Shown here: positions 11,296 to 23,321 of the stretch, in pieces
Layout: each line of letters begins with the position of its first letter
How positions within the stretch are numbered: the stretch's first letter is position 1
NCBI GenBank assembly: GCA_000697355.1
Contig: JNEN01001258.1
Location: 1 to 64,000 of the forward strand
DNA: 64,000 nucleotides
Reading direction: 5' to 3'
From: Syncephalastrum monosporum B8922
Taxonomy: Eukaryota; Mucoromycota; Mucoromycetes; Mucorales; Syncephalastraceae
Position numbers and translations under genes: made by a program
The notes under the pieces: generated by a model
The model's input: the letters and a program-made list of their open reading frames with translations, nothing else
Told to the model about the DNA's origin: nothing
Database searches by the model: none

Positions 11296-13164
11296 ATGAG
11301 AGGACCTCTGACGCCGCACCCTTCCTCCGCCCCAAATGCACCCGAACCACGAGGCACTAGTGCCAGTCTTACGACACCCAATACAAGGGGTCAAGAAAGC
11401 TATGCCGAGAAAGAGATTTACCAGTATGACGCGCCGTGGCCTATCTATGCACTTGATTGGAGCAATGTGCCCACTGAACGCGAAGGGTTCCGACTCGCGC
11501 TGGGCAGTTTAATAGAGGAGCACTCCAATAAGGTAAGAACAAGGCTTAATCTTATGCTTGGCATCGCTCTGATCTTACGCGCTATACTCTTCATGCTATG
11601 GATACTGTCATTCCCTTTTTATTAATTTGATGTGATAGCTCCAAATTGTCACACGGACTGATCTAGCGATCTGGGACGACGTCGACCGATATAAATACTA
11701 TGCCAACGGTGCACGTCCACCGCCTGACTTTGTTCCTCTCGCTGAAGTCGATACATGTTATCCGGTTACGAAACTTCTGTGGGAACCGCGGAAGGTCAGT
11801 CTCTCAGTCTCTGTTTCGCCTTTTCCCTTTTTCCCTATCCCACTAGTCATTGTTTCGTTATTACAACCGCTCAATTGGTGGCATTATCGTGAGCTTCTAT
11901 GTATCGACACTTGACTGATACTGCTTATACCAGCCGTCTTCACGACGTAGTGATATCTTAGTCTCCTCCTCTGATGTACTACGTGTCTGGGAGCTGAAAG
12001 ACAATCCGTCCTACACACGCTATGATAGCACAATCGGCGGCAGACGGGCTTATGGAGGCAACAGCGACTGCTCCTCTGCCGACTTGAAACAGTCGTTGGT
12101 CAAGCGGTCTGAACTAGTGAATGTAAGAAAGAGCCCAGTTGGAAGGAAGGAAGACATAGAGGACGAAATTACAGACAGGCTGGATGACTAAGATGAATTC
12201 GCTGACGTCTAGATGAAGCAGCGGGATTTCTGCGCGCCACTCACGTCTTTTGACTGGAACCAAGTCGACCCTTCGCTTATCGTTACCGCCAGTATCGACA
12301 CAACTTGTACCGTATGGAACGTCGAGACCGGACAAGCAAAGACTCAACTTATCGCTCACGACAGAGACGTCTATGACGTTGCCTTCATGCACGGTACGTC
12401 TGATATCTTTGCCAGTGTTGGTGCAGATGGTAGCGTACGATTATTTGATCTGAGGTTAGTATCCATGACGCGGCTTGCCTCTAATTAGAAATAACTCCTT
12501 TTACCAACTTCAAGGTCCTTGGAGCACTCCACTATCCTGTATGAAGCACCGCCTGCCCCGTCCGGTCCATCGGGCTCTTTTGCATCTGTTATTAGCGATG
12601 GGTCCCGTCCTCTCCTGCGTCTCCAATTCAATCCCATCCACCACGAGCTATTAGCGACGTTTCACATGGACTCTGATACTGTGCAGATCCTCGATATCCG
12701 TTTTCCCTCCGCCCCAATTGCTGAACTGACGCGAAGTCATCAAAGTAGCGTAAACTGTTTTAGTTGGTCCTCGGCTCATCCCGGCTTCATTTGTACTGGC
12801 GGTTAGTATTTCTGTATTCCCCTTATTATGCACCATGTGTCCCCGGGACAAATCCTGCAATCAGTAGACACTTGTCATTTATTTTGTACCCGTATCATTA
12901 TTGACTGATGCCATCATCCTTTTTTCTTTCTGCAACGCAGGCGACGACTCACAGGTGCTTGTGTGGGACATTAATCAGCAGCAGCAAGCCTCCCAACCTC
13001 TGCATCGCTCGTCGCGTCAGGCTCCCACACCACAGAACGTTGTACAAAGTCCCAGCCTACGCTATGTGGCGGAATCTGAAGTGAAGTCCTTATCATGGAG
13101 CCAAACTCTTCCAACGTGGATTAGCGTCGCTTACGGACGAACGGTCCAGGCTCTTCGAGTGTAG
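11296..13164 (+). CDS. DCAF7: WD40-repeat protein of the DCAF7/WDR68 family
   Basis: Beta-propeller adaptor; relatives bind DYRK/HIPK kinases and CUL4-DDB1, and the plant homologue is TTG1/AN11. Exons 11296-11532, 11639-11794, 11934-12122, 12213-12454, 12515-12801, 12941-13164; 444 residues. A Ser/Pro-rich N-terminal extension of about 40 residues precedes [17 protein letters not shown], the conserved start of this family. Recognisable blades include the [20 protein letters not shown] segment, [18 protein letters not shown] and QVLVWDI. A Gln/Ser-rich insertion (around 12970-13070) lies in the last propeller region before the terminal [16 protein letters not shown]. Confidence 0.9.
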
Positions 13165-14041
13165 TCGCCCGTTCGTCTGAGTCTTCAGAATCTATTATGT
13201 CCGTTCTTGCTTTTCCGGTCCCCCCCCCAAGGTCGCCCCTTTCACCTCCTCGAAAAAGTGCCTTATCTTCCCTTCCGTCGCTGAGCTATAATCCGCCAAT
13301 CATTGAGCCGAATTAAAAAACATGATCCACTTCTGCCCCTTGCCAAATGTCTGTGCGACACATTTAATTTGGCAAGTTGCTCGTGGAAATGAAGCACCCC
13401 AATGAAACGATGGTAGATGATCATCGTGGATCCAAAGGACGGGTACACGCTGTTTCTACCACCCCATCCCTATCTCTTTGAATGGGGTTTAATTAAAACA
13501 TGAAATTAAAAAATTACATGTGCCTCCAAGACTATGCTTGATAGGGATCACTACACAAAAACATCAATAGCTCAAATTTTTAGCATCATATTGTCTGGGA
13601 GCTTTGGATTATTTTAGCAACGTGTATTGTGTGGCGCCCCGTATGCTGCTCGAACTGTTCCTTAAACGGGCAAGTATCATTTCGAATGTGAAAAACCCAA
13701 TCTTGGTAATTTTATATCAGAACTAACGCGGTAGGCGAAAAGCTCTGTTCCTGTGACACAGAGCAGATTTACCCCATCTTTTTTTTTTTATCTTTTTCCA
13801 GCATACAGACCGCTGTGTATCAGGCACGCAAGGCGCCACAGCATGTCAGTACGACCTTCTCAGTTTAGGAATGCAATTATTACCACGCCCACGAAATTTC
13901 ATTAAACACAACCGCACACAGACGACAGAAGGATAGTTTCGGGTTTTCAAGTGCTATTATGGAATAGAAACGTATGTAGTAGTACATCATAAAACTGCTC
14001 TAGAAAGGAATATGCTACAAAGACATGTGTATCATATCCTC
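13165..14041. other. Intergenic region, convergent 3' ends
   Basis: About 880 bp between the stop codons of the WD40 gene and the repeat protein. It holds a short C run near 13220 and AT-rich sequence; no coding signal seen. Confidence 0.5.
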
Positions 14042-17000
14042 TTATTGCTTAAGATCCTTGAGGACGGCCTGGGCGGTCGACTTCAGATCGAGGCTGCTGC
14101 AGGTGGAAACAGCGGCCTTGCCCTCAGCCTTGAGATCGACCTTGGACTCGACATCCGCACCAATGGAGAGCTCGATGATACCGGGCACGTTGATCTCGAA
14201 ACCCTTGACAACGATATCGAGCTCGCCGCTCAGAGCACCGCTCAGGTTGGCAACAATCTCGGGAATCTCAGCCTTCAGCTTAGCGACGAGGGAGCCCTCA
14301 AGGTTCAAGATGATGTCGAGGAGCTGGCTCTCGGGGAGAAGGTCGGTGACAGGAGACAGGAGGTTGACGAGGGTGTCTTCGAGCGAGGCAAAGACCTTGA
14401 GCTGGAGGTCGGCTTCGATCTTGGCAGCGATCTTGGCCTCGAGCTTCTTGATAATGGCCTTCTGGGTAGCCTTCAGCTCGATGTCGCCGGTCTTGACGAC
14501 ACCACCCAAGAGCTCCAGGTTGATGTCAAGCTTAGCAGCTACTTTTTCACAGATCTATTATGCGAAAGCGAGAAAAGAGATAGTCAATATCAGATGTTCT
14601 TTATTGATACATGGGGCTAAAATAATTTAGTTTACCGAGGCAGCGATGTCGCCAACGATCTTGGTGTCAGTGTGGGCACGGAGCTTGGTGAGGATCTGGG
14701 TGGTAAGGTTCTTGTCCTTCTTGTACTGGGTGGAACGCTTAGTGACGGTGCCGGAGACGGACGAAGAGCTGGAGGAGGTAGCACCACCGAGAAGAGACTG
14801 GACCTTGGCGAGGACGTTGGCGGGCAGGTCAGCGACCTTGGTGGGGAGCTCAGAGACCTCACCCTCAACAGTGGAGAGGACGGACTTGGGCAGATCAGCG
14901 ACGTTCACAGGGAGGCCCGAGAGAAGACCAGACAGGAGGTCCTCACCGCGCTTGGCGGAAGAGTCGGCCTTGTTGACGAGGGACTGAATCTTCTTCAGGA
15001 CGCTAGCGGGCAAGTCAGCAACCAAGGTGGGGAGGGCAGGGACCTCGGCCTCGACCTTATCAAGGACGTTCTGGGGAAGGTCCTGGACGTCCTTGGGAAG
15101 ACCAGCGACGAGGTTCGAGATGAGGTCTTCGTCGCGCTTGACAGCGGAGGTGACACCACCGAGAAGGGACTGAACCTTGGCGAGGACATTGGCGGGCAGC
15201 TCGGCGACCTTGGTAGGGAGCTGAGAGACCTCACCCTCAACAGTGGAGAGGACGGACTTGGGCAGATCAGCGACGTTCACGGGGAGACCCGACAGAAGAC
15301 CCGAGAGGAGGTCCTCATCGCGCTTGACAGCAGAGGTGGCACCACCGAGAAGGGACTGGACCTTGGCGAGGACATTGGCGGGCAGGTCAGCAACCTTGGT
15401 AGGGAGCTGAGAGACCTCACCCTCAACAGTGGAGAGGACGGACTTGGGCAGATCGGCGACGTTCACAGGGAGACCCGAGAGAAGACCCGAGAGGAGGTCC
15501 TCATCACGCTTGACAGCAGAGGTGGCACCACCAAGAAGGGACTGAACCTTGGCGAGGACATTGGCGGGCAGCTCGGCAACCTTGGTAGGGAGCTGAGAGA
15601 CCTCACCCTCGACGGTGGAGAGAACGGACTTGGGCAGATCGGCGACGTTCACGGGGAGACCCGACAGAAGACCCGAGAGGAGGTCCTCATCGCGCTTGAC
15701 AGCAGAGGTGGCACCACCGAGGAGGGACTGGACCTTGGCAAGGACGCTAGCGGGCAGCTCGGCGACCTTGGTGGGGAGCTGAGAGACCTCACCCTCGACG
15801 GTGGAGAGGACAGTGGAGGGAAGATCGGAGACGTTCACAGGGAGACCCGAGAGAAGGCCAGAGAGGAGGTCCTCATCGCGCTTGACAGCGGAGGTGGCAC
15901 CACCAAGAAGGGACTGGACCTTGGCAAGGACATTGGCGGGCAGGTCAGCAACCTTGGTAGGGAGCTGAGAAACCTCACCCTCGACGGTGGAGAGGACAGT
16001 GGAGGGAAGATCGGAGACGTTCACAGGGAGACCCGAGAGAAGGCCAGAGAGGAGGTCCTCATCGCGCTTGACAGCGGAGGTGGCACCACCAAGAAGGGAC
16101 TGGACCTTGGCAAGGACATTGGCGGGCAGGTCAGCAACCTTGGTAGGGAGCTGAGAAACCTCACCCTCGACGGTGGAGAGGACAGTGGAGGGAAGATCGG
16201 AGACGTTCACAGGGAGACCCGAGAGAAGGCCAGAGAGGAGGTCCTCATCGCGCTTGACAGCGGAGGTGGCACCACCAAGAAGGGACTGGACCTTGGCAAG
16301 GACATTGGCGGGCAGGTCAGCCACCTTGGTAGGGAGCTGAGAAACCTCACCCTCGACGGTGGAGAGGACAGTGGAGGGAAGATCGGAGACGTTCACAGGG
16401 AGACCCGAGAGAAGGCCAGAGAGGAGGTCCTCATCGCGCTTGACAGCCGAGGTGGCACCACCAAGAAGGGACTGAACCTTGGCGAGGACATTGGCGGGCA
16501 GGTCGGCGACCTTATAATATGCAATTTGATCAGTTTACTGTGAGGTAAAAAGGCGACAGTATATTTTACCTTAGTAGGAAGCTGGGAAACCTCACTCTGA
16601 ACAGTGGAGAGGACGGTGGAGGGCAGATCGGAGACGTTGACGGGAAGGCCAGCGAGAAGGCCGGAGAGGAGATCAGCTTCGCGCTTGGCAGGGGCCTTGG
16701 CAGACTGGGCAAGAGACTCGAGCTTCTTGAGGATATCGGAAGGCAAATCAGCGACCTTGGCCGGCAGGTCGGAGGCCTTCAAAGAAGTCGCCTTGGCGAG
16801 GAGGTCCTTAGGGATTTGAGAAACGAGCTTGGGCAAGCCCGAGATAGAGCCCGAGATAGAGCCCGAGGCGGACGCATCAGCATTAAGACCGAGATCGATG
16901 CCACGCTTGACGGGGGTGAGGCTCAGGTTGTATTCATCGCGACGACCGAGGTTGACGTTAAGACCGAGGTCAGCGTTGGCACGCTTGACCTGGGCAGCGA

Positions 17001-17130
17001 CATCGGCGATGGCGGCGCCGTTGGCCTGAACGCCGACCACGCTAGCAGGGCCAGCGATAGGAGCGGCATAGGTAGTGAGTGCCATGGAGGCCACGGTGAA
17101 GAGCATTCCAGAAACTGCCTTGATCTGCAT
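14042..17130 (-). CDS. Secreted tandem-repeat protein with Lys-Arg (kexin) sites between modules
   Basis: No assigned function. Exons 17130-16570, 16510-14636, 14554-14042; 982 residues. Residues 1-22 form a signal peptide (hydrophobic GMLFTVASMALTTYA, then APIAGP). The N-terminal part has dibasic sites (VKR, GRR, PVKR, PAKR). Ten modules of 62 residues follow, most of the form KR-DEDLLSGLLSGLP...DLPSTVL...LPTKVADLPANVLAKVQ; the ninth is diverged and the last ends in a Ser run and TKR. Each module contains two half-units of the pattern LPxxVxDLPxxVL. A non-repeated domain of about 200 residues, rich in Leu/Ile/Lys, closes the protein and contains only two cysteines. The architecture matches kexin-processed repeat proteins such as Ustilago Rep1; cleavage here is inferred. 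A TATA box lies upstream. Confidence 0.85.
14735..16686 (-). repeat. Tandem array of ten 186-bp (62-codon) modules
   Basis: Coding minisatellite inside the secreted repeat protein. The period is exactly 186 bp: the sequence gacgttcacagggag recurs at about 15830, 16016, 16202 and 16388. Copies between 15650 and 16450 are nearly identical at DNA level, while copies nearer 15000 are diverged. The first module is interrupted by the 59-bp intron at 16511-16569. Module boundaries were set at the AAG-CGC/CGT (Lys-Arg) codons. Confidence 0.92.
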
Positions 17131-17263
17131 TATGTATGTGTATAGTATGTACTAAGTCGAATGAAGGGAAAGGGAATAAAGGACAAAGGAGGGCTTTGCG
17201 GCAAGGAACGGCGCGGGTAGTGAGAGGGATAAGAACAACAACCCATAGAAAATCCGAGACACC

Positions 17264-17273
17264 CTTTTATATG
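17264..17273 (-). promoter_or_regulatory. TATA box of the secreted repeat protein
   Basis: On the minus strand the sequence CATATAAAAGGG lies about 135-145 bp before the ATG at 17130. A strong TATA box fits a highly expressed secreted protein. Confidence 0.6.
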
Positions 17274-17876
17274 CAAGCGCACTTACTAGACGACCCAAAA
17301 TCTTGAAGGCGGGCTTTTCCTTTCAAGCACATCATCCTAATTATTGTCGGGCAATACGCACAAGCACCATTAAACGCGTGTTCGAAATTATTGCTTATCC
17401 ATGCTGGGTAGAAAGGTGGCACGAAGCTAAACAAGACTTGAGCCCCTGGCGTGTATTCAAAAAAAAAAAATTCAGAACGAGGCACACCATTTCTCATTTC
17501 CTTTTCTTGATCCGACCCAAAGTGTCGGCAGAATGGTGGGAGCTTGTGTGCTGACCAAAGACAAGGTCAGCTTTTTGGTTAGTTAGCAAAGACAGCGGAG
17601 TTTTGGGCATATCGTTCCTTTCAGCGATCTTTGAGGCAGATGACGTTACATCTGTAATTTCCCCTTTTCCCTCGTAACGAGAACCCGCACGTCCCGCCAC
17701 TAAAGTGATGATACGGCTTCGACCTCCCATTACTAGCCATTGCAGTCCATACGAAGCAAAAAGATCACATAGATGTGCAGATGAAAAAATAGCGGATCTA
17801 ACATTACCCATATCATGGCCAAGATTTGATGTCCAGCGCCGTAGGCCGATCGAATGGAGCGGAACGGCTTTTCATT

Positions 17877-17892
17877 GGGGGGGGGGGGGGGG
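17877..17892 (+). repeat. Poly(G) run, 16 bases
   Basis: Sixteen consecutive G residues followed by TGGAGGG. Length is likely unstable. Confidence 0.85.
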
Positions 17893-18369
17893 TGGAGGGA
17901 CGAACGGACAGTGACACGGACCAAAGTGGGTGAGGGGATGCACACACGCATCATTGAATGAGACACAGACGCAGGCACAAAAAGTTACGAGTATGATGGA
18001 GTTTCATTTGGCGGATTTTTGTTTGCGCAACGCGAAAAAATTATTTGACTCTGGACGGCATCAGTGAAATTGACTTGTGTCTATAAAAGGCTTACACCCA
18101 GAAGACCTTTAATATTAGAACAGGGCCAATCACATTACAGAAGATACAGTGGATTCAAGACTCGCTCTTCTGATAGTCAAAGATTAGCTTTTTTAGAAAA
18201 TGCAATGACTTGGGCCATTTGAAAGCAAGAATGACAAATTTGTTAATCGGTAGCATGATGGACCAGCCCCTTTAATGATACTGCGATATGCAGGAGAAAT
18301 TAAAAATGGTGGGCAAACGAAAAGTGTGGCCACTGTTTCCTGTCCCTTTTCTTTCTTCTTCTTCCGCTT

Positions 18370-18413
18370 CCACTTCACTTCCACTTCACTTCCACTTCAC
18401 TTCCACTTCACTT
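18370..18413 (+). repeat. 11-bp minisatellite, four copies
   Basis: Four perfect tandem copies of CCACTTCACTT followed by a partial copy (TCACTTC). The stretch is pyrimidine-rich and noncoding. Confidence 0.85.
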
Positions 18414-19543
18414 TCACTTCGATATCTCGGCTTATTTTTCTTAAACCCTTTTAACACATTTTCTTCCCCTCTTTCCAATTTTGCATTTGTCTATCTAAAA
18501 AACAATACATTGCGCCGAACGCGGAGTGTAGCACTGCCTCGCTATGTACAAGGGAAAGAGAGACGCAGAATGTAGATTATCATTCTGGCTATAATATCCT
18601 CGCTGCGGTCCGTTAAGTCATTGATGAACATGTTAACCCCATATTTGTGATGTGTCTACAATGATACGCGTGCCTTGGCGGATGATCGACCCCCTCTCTC
18701 ATATTTTTATTCCACGAAACTTTAAACGGCTTATATGTCCTCCCTGGTTTACTTTAAGAGAACTGTCACCCACCAAACTCCCCCATGGGAAAAGTGATAT
18801 GAAAAAAAGCAACGGGGCTGCACACTGTCACGCACTCACACAAAAGACACACGTACATCATGCGGATCACTCCATATACTTGTCGTCGCCGACCCCAAAA
18901 AATGATTAGCAATAAATAAACAATAAGCAAAATGATTAATGTTATGCCGGTTGAGCGAACTGTGCTCAAGATTGGCTTATAAGCAGAGCAAACGATAATT
19001 TATTGATTATCAAGCAAAACATAGCCTTTTAGATCGTTTATATTTTGAAAGTGAAACATGATATGCGTGTTTTTTTTTTCGTCGGTCCCTGAGCTCTGCC
19101 TGCAAATGTTCTCTGCAAAACAGTAGCAAGTGCACATCACCTATGCACATGTCAAAAATACTTTGACCGTGAATGGTAAAAAAAATAATAAAAGGCAATA
19201 TTTGTATCAATTCGCTGAGTAGGGGAGAGAACATTGTTAGTCGCATTGAATACTATTGCTGCTATTTAGATCGTTTGCCGCGGCGTCGTCTGCGGCTGCG
19301 CTGGGACAAAGGAAAAAGATTTTTTTTTACAAGTGACGTGACCACATATCCCATACAGCGGCCATGCCAAATTTGGAGGTTTGGCCCTTGCTTTGTCCGT
19401 TTGCTTGCCGTGTATTCTTCTTCTTTCTTCCCACAACTCTCTGACCATAGCTTTCAATTCTCCCACCCTTGGGTTCACCTGCCTCTCCTCTTCTCCTTCA
19501 CTTTACTCTCTTTCTCCCACTCTCTAGTTTGCATAACAAGGTC

Positions 19544-22246
19544 ATGGCAGACCTGGCGTATATCCCTGCCGTACCTCTTTCAGAGAGCTCTGGCAACAAT
19601 TCCCTAGCTTCCGTTGGCCAGCAACAGCAACAACAGCAACGAAGACGAACCAGCGTCGGTGCAGCCACCTCGCCTTTTCGTCGTTCGCTGACTTTGTCGC
19701 ACGGCGCTTCAGCTCTCATCGGCAGACGCTTTTCTCGTCAGCCAAACGCTGGACGTGCTCGTTCGAGTAGCAGTGGTGCTGAACTCGCTTCGACGCTTCC
19801 CAACGCAAGCGAGATACCTCCTGTGCCCACTCCTGCTCGTGCAGCTACTGGTGCTGCTACGTCTTCATCGAGAGGACCGCCCCCGCGGAGTGCGACCATG
19901 CCAAGTACGACATCCTTGACGGAGCAGGCAAAACTGCATGTGCGTATTGTTCCCAATATCGAGAACCCCAGCCGGAGCTTGATATTTGATATTGTTGACC
20001 GCGAAATGGATGCGGGTACCGTCATCAAAGTGGGGCGTTTCGCTGACCGCACCAGCTCGCCCAACCACATGTCCTTCAAGAGCAAAGTCGTGTCTCGCGC
20101 CCATTGTGAATTCTGGGTCGGTGAAGATGGAAAGGTACGTAAGAAGCTGGAAAAAATTCACATACACATACATGAATTTTATTCTGCTTGTAACTCGTGC
20201 TGTGTGCAACGTCAAATTGACCTTGTGTCCTTTCCCTTTTTTTTTTTTGGGCTCTGTAGCTCTATGTTCGGGACACCAAGTCATCCTCTGGTACTTTTTT
20301 GAATCATATTCGGCTGAGCTCTGCAAATCAGGAGAGCTCGCCTACCGAAGTCAAACATGGTGATATTATCCAACTGGGCGTTGATTATCAGGGCGGCCAG
20401 GAGGAGATATATCGATCGGTGAAAATGCGGTTCGAACTCAACCGGTCACGCAGGATGCGACCCTTGTCGTTCAGTATGTCACAATTCAATAATCTACGGA
20501 CTCTGGCACGCGTCGCAAGCAACAGTGAAGAACAGCAACAGCAACAGCTGATGCCTCTGAATGAGCAGCCGCAGCCCGACAATGACCAGACGTCAACACA
20601 GCAGGATGCAGCAACCCCTGGCGCCTGCTCCTCATCTTGCTCGAACGACAGCGACAGCGACGATGTCAACGGAAACGGTGTCCGCGAAGCAAAGTCATGC
20701 GACAAAAACCCAGCCCCACCCAGCGCAGCTATTCCCCAAACAGTATCCGAGTCTTCTGTCGTGGCAGAAGTTGATGAGTGCTGCATCTGCCTTTATGCAC
20801 TTGCTCCTTTCCAGGCCTTATTTGTCGCGCCATGCTCGCATTCTTACCACTACAAATGCATACGGACCCTGCTGCAGAGCTATCCTGGTTTCCAATGCCC
20901 CATTTGCCGGACATATTCGGATCTGGAGTCCAGCGTGGCCATCGAACCCGAAGAAGTTATGGAGAAATATGGTTTGAAATGCAAATCATTTACGCCGCTC
21001 CCCGAGACTGCTTTCGATGCGGGTCACCAGCAAGACCAACACACTCATGATGATGACGATAACGATGACCGAGCACCCTCACTCGCATCAGCTCATTCTG
21101 CTTCCTCTTCCTCTCCGTCTTCTGCCTCGTCATCGTCGGAACCGCATCCGGCAGATACTGCACCACCCGCATCAGCCTCCTCGTCTTCTGTTGCTGCAGC
21201 ACGAGATGAAAGTTCAACAAACGCCCCCGCATCAGCAGCAGGGGAACAAGAAGGGCCTGTCACTGCCACCCCAGCTGCCGACGCTGCCCAAGTCGGTTCC
21301 TCTTCTGACGGTGTCGACAGGTCTAGCGGCGCCCGTCAAGACAAAGCCCCTGTGGAATGTAAGTGTGTTCATGAACATTTTACCGTGCGTGCTCACAACT
21401 GGCATTTATTTTTACTTATACTTTACCTTCGTCTCCTTTTTAGTACGTGACCCTGCTGCACGAGATCGTCGTACGGTGTTCGTCTCCGATGACATGGATG
21501 TCATAGAAATTCCGTCACGCATGGAGGGCGCGGTTTCCGACGAAGCTGACCATCTACAAACAGAACAAGCCGTGACTCAGCCTTCGACACAAGCATCTAA
21601 TATGCAGCAGCAGCAGGATGAGGATGAGGGGACACCAAGTGTGCAGCACTCACAAGAAACACATGACAGCGTCACTCACCCAACGCCTCCAGCAACGGCG
21701 CTTCCGCAACCTCAACCTCGACAGCGGCGAAGCCGGATCGCAGCTTCGGACCCACGGAGACTGACGATCAACTTTATGGAAAAACTCAAATACACCTTTT
21801 TCGACAAGCGCAAGTCGACCGTACTTACAACTGATCTTCAGCCTCCACAGCAGGAGCCCCAGCCACACTATCCCCAACAGCAACAACAATCGCAGGAAAG
21901 AGCGCCACGACAACGCAAACGTTCTCACAAGGCACGACCCCTTTCCTACCCTAATTTTCTCATGCGTCAATTTCGCGATGACGACCCCATCCCACCTGTC
22001 CCAACGGCGTCCGCACCTACAGCGGCGTCTGCCGTCGTAGCCACAACATCCGACATTTCATCTACCTCGTCTCCTTCCATGCATAACAGTATGTCACCCA
22101 CGCAGGCGCCTACCCGGTCGTTTTCCCTCCAGTCCGCACTGACGTCGCAGACACTTTCTCGACAATCAACGACGCATCTCGCCGAGATTGACGAGGAAGA
22201 CGAGGACCACCACTTGCATCACCAACCCTTGGCGGTCGATACCTAA
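19544..22246 (+). CDS. DMA1: FHA-RING E3 ubiquitin ligase (Dma1/CHFR-like)
   Basis: Ubiquitin ligase of the mitotic-checkpoint/septation family; the FHA domain binds phosphothreonine and the RING recruits E2. Exons 19544-20134, 20260-21358, 21444-22246; 830 residues. Residues 1-130 are low complexity (Gln, Ser, Ala). The FHA domain spans about 140-270: VIKVGRFAD, the SRAHCE core after KSKVV, and SSSGTFLNH. The RING is near residue 370: CCICLYALAPFQALF, CSHSYHYKCI and CPICR. The FHA-then-RING order and the PCSHSYHYKC signature fit Dma proteins. The long C-terminal half (Ser/Ala/Gln-rich, about 430 residues) is an unusual extension. Start chosen at the ATG after a pyrimidine-rich leader; an in-frame ATG at 19469 would add 25 hydrophobic residues. 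Confidence 0.88.
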
Positions 22247-22354
22247 GCAGAGCCGCATCACTTTTTTTCTATTTTTTTCTTTCTTTTCTTTCCTTCTATC
22301 TTTTTCCTGTAAAATACATCATCCCCTTCCCGAATCCCACCATTCTCATATAGG

Positions 22355-23304
22355 CTACATCACGAGATCGTATTCCTGTTGCACATGCTCGACAAAGTCC
22401 TTCATAAAACTATCCCGTTTCTTGGCGAGCTCCTTGCCCCGTTCGGTCCGCATCATCTTGCTGAGATGCTTAAGTTTGTCTATACATACACAACGGCATA
22501 TAAATAGATAGATGTTAAACCCACACACATATATATACAGTACACGCATATCATATCAAAATAACGACTGTTACTAACGGCACCAATTCAGGCCCATTAC
22601 AGTTGACGCCTTACCATAGTAATGGCCCACCGCCGTGTCGGTCTGGTCCGGGTCATACAGCGGTCGTTGACGTGCACCACTAAAAGCCATGCAACGCATG
22701 ATACCAAACGCGCCCATCGCGTCGAGTTTGTCTGCATCCTGTACACTAAATGTAGTGTGGAAAAGAATGCACCAAGGAGTGTGCATGAACAAGACAGTGC
22801 AGATTTACGAGTTAGTTTCAGAGTGCTATCAGAACAAAACAATAAAATAACATAGAAAGGGATCACTTGCGCGTGCAGCTCGAGGCATGTGTTTCGCCAG
22901 GTTACGTTGGGCAGATCATCCGTCGCGTCGTTCCACTGTATTTCTTTGCGGTAGCCGATGTGGTGAACGATGGTAGCTACCAGCTTTGCTTTGGCATAAC
23001 CATGGTGACTCAGAAACGCCTCAATATCAATCGCACCGTCGACCATGCCGGAATACTTTGCGTCGTTGAGATCATGGCATAAGGCAGCAAGCTCAATCAC
23101 CTCCCGATCGGCCGCAGGATCTGCCACTTCAAGTGCTTGAAGATGAAAAGAGTACGTGTATGGTCAGGGTGAGGCTTGAGGCGTACAATGCATCGAAAAA
23201 ATATTACCAAGACGACGCACACGTTCCACGTGGAGCATGTCATGGCTCGGATCAAGTTGGCTCATGCGTTGGGCAACCATGGCGCGTGTTGCTTCAATCA
23301 CCAT
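22355..23304 (-). CDS. HD-domain metal-dependent phosphohydrolase (YpgQ/YedJ-like)
   Basis: Small soluble HD-superfamily hydrolase; bacterial relatives hydrolyse nucleotides. Exons 23304-23208, 23135-22867, 22738-22615, 22479-22355; 204 residues. Metal-ligand motifs are visible: His in SHDMLHVERVRRL, the His-Asp pair in LAALCHDLNDAKYSG, the His pair in IVHHIGY, and Asp in the DADKLDAMGAFGI segment, all in the family order. The C-terminal KKRDSFMKDFVEHVQQEY helix is also typical. Its ATG lies only 17 bp downstream of the MAT2B-like stop codon on the same strand, so no separate promoter is visible. Substrate unknown. Confidence 0.9.
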
Positions 23305-23306
23305 CG

Positions 23307-23312
23307 TTTATT
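23307..23312 (-). promoter_or_regulatory. AATAAA hexamer between MAT2B-like stop and HD-gene start
   Basis: On the minus strand AATAAA occupies most of the 17-bp gap between the two genes. It could serve as a polyadenylation signal of the upstream gene, in which case cleavage would fall inside the downstream coding sequence. Confidence 0.4.
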
Positions 23313-23321
23313 ATTTGTGGT

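Larger units (their letters stand above)
17131..19543. other. 2.4 kb divergent intergenic region
   Basis: Separates the repeat protein (-) from the FHA-RING gene (+). It contains a 16-base G run (17877-17892), a short 11-bp minisatellite (18370-18413), oligo(A) and oligo(T) runs, and pyrimidine-rich sequence before the FHA-RING gene. No convincing exon was found on either strand. Confidence 0.5.

Noticed and set aside
14672..16543. A 623-codon open frame on the plus strand, rich in Gly, Asp, Glu and Leu.
   Set aside because: It is the exact antisense of the 186-bp coding repeats; because the period is a multiple of three, one open unit repeats into a long open frame. No signal peptide, splice logic or family features.
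21017..21443. Second reading frame open across the end of FHA-RING exon 2 and its intron.
   Set aside because: It is simply the frame of exon 3 extended upstream; the intron 21359-21443 explains the junction, and the extension is His/Pro/Gln-rich out-of-frame sequence.
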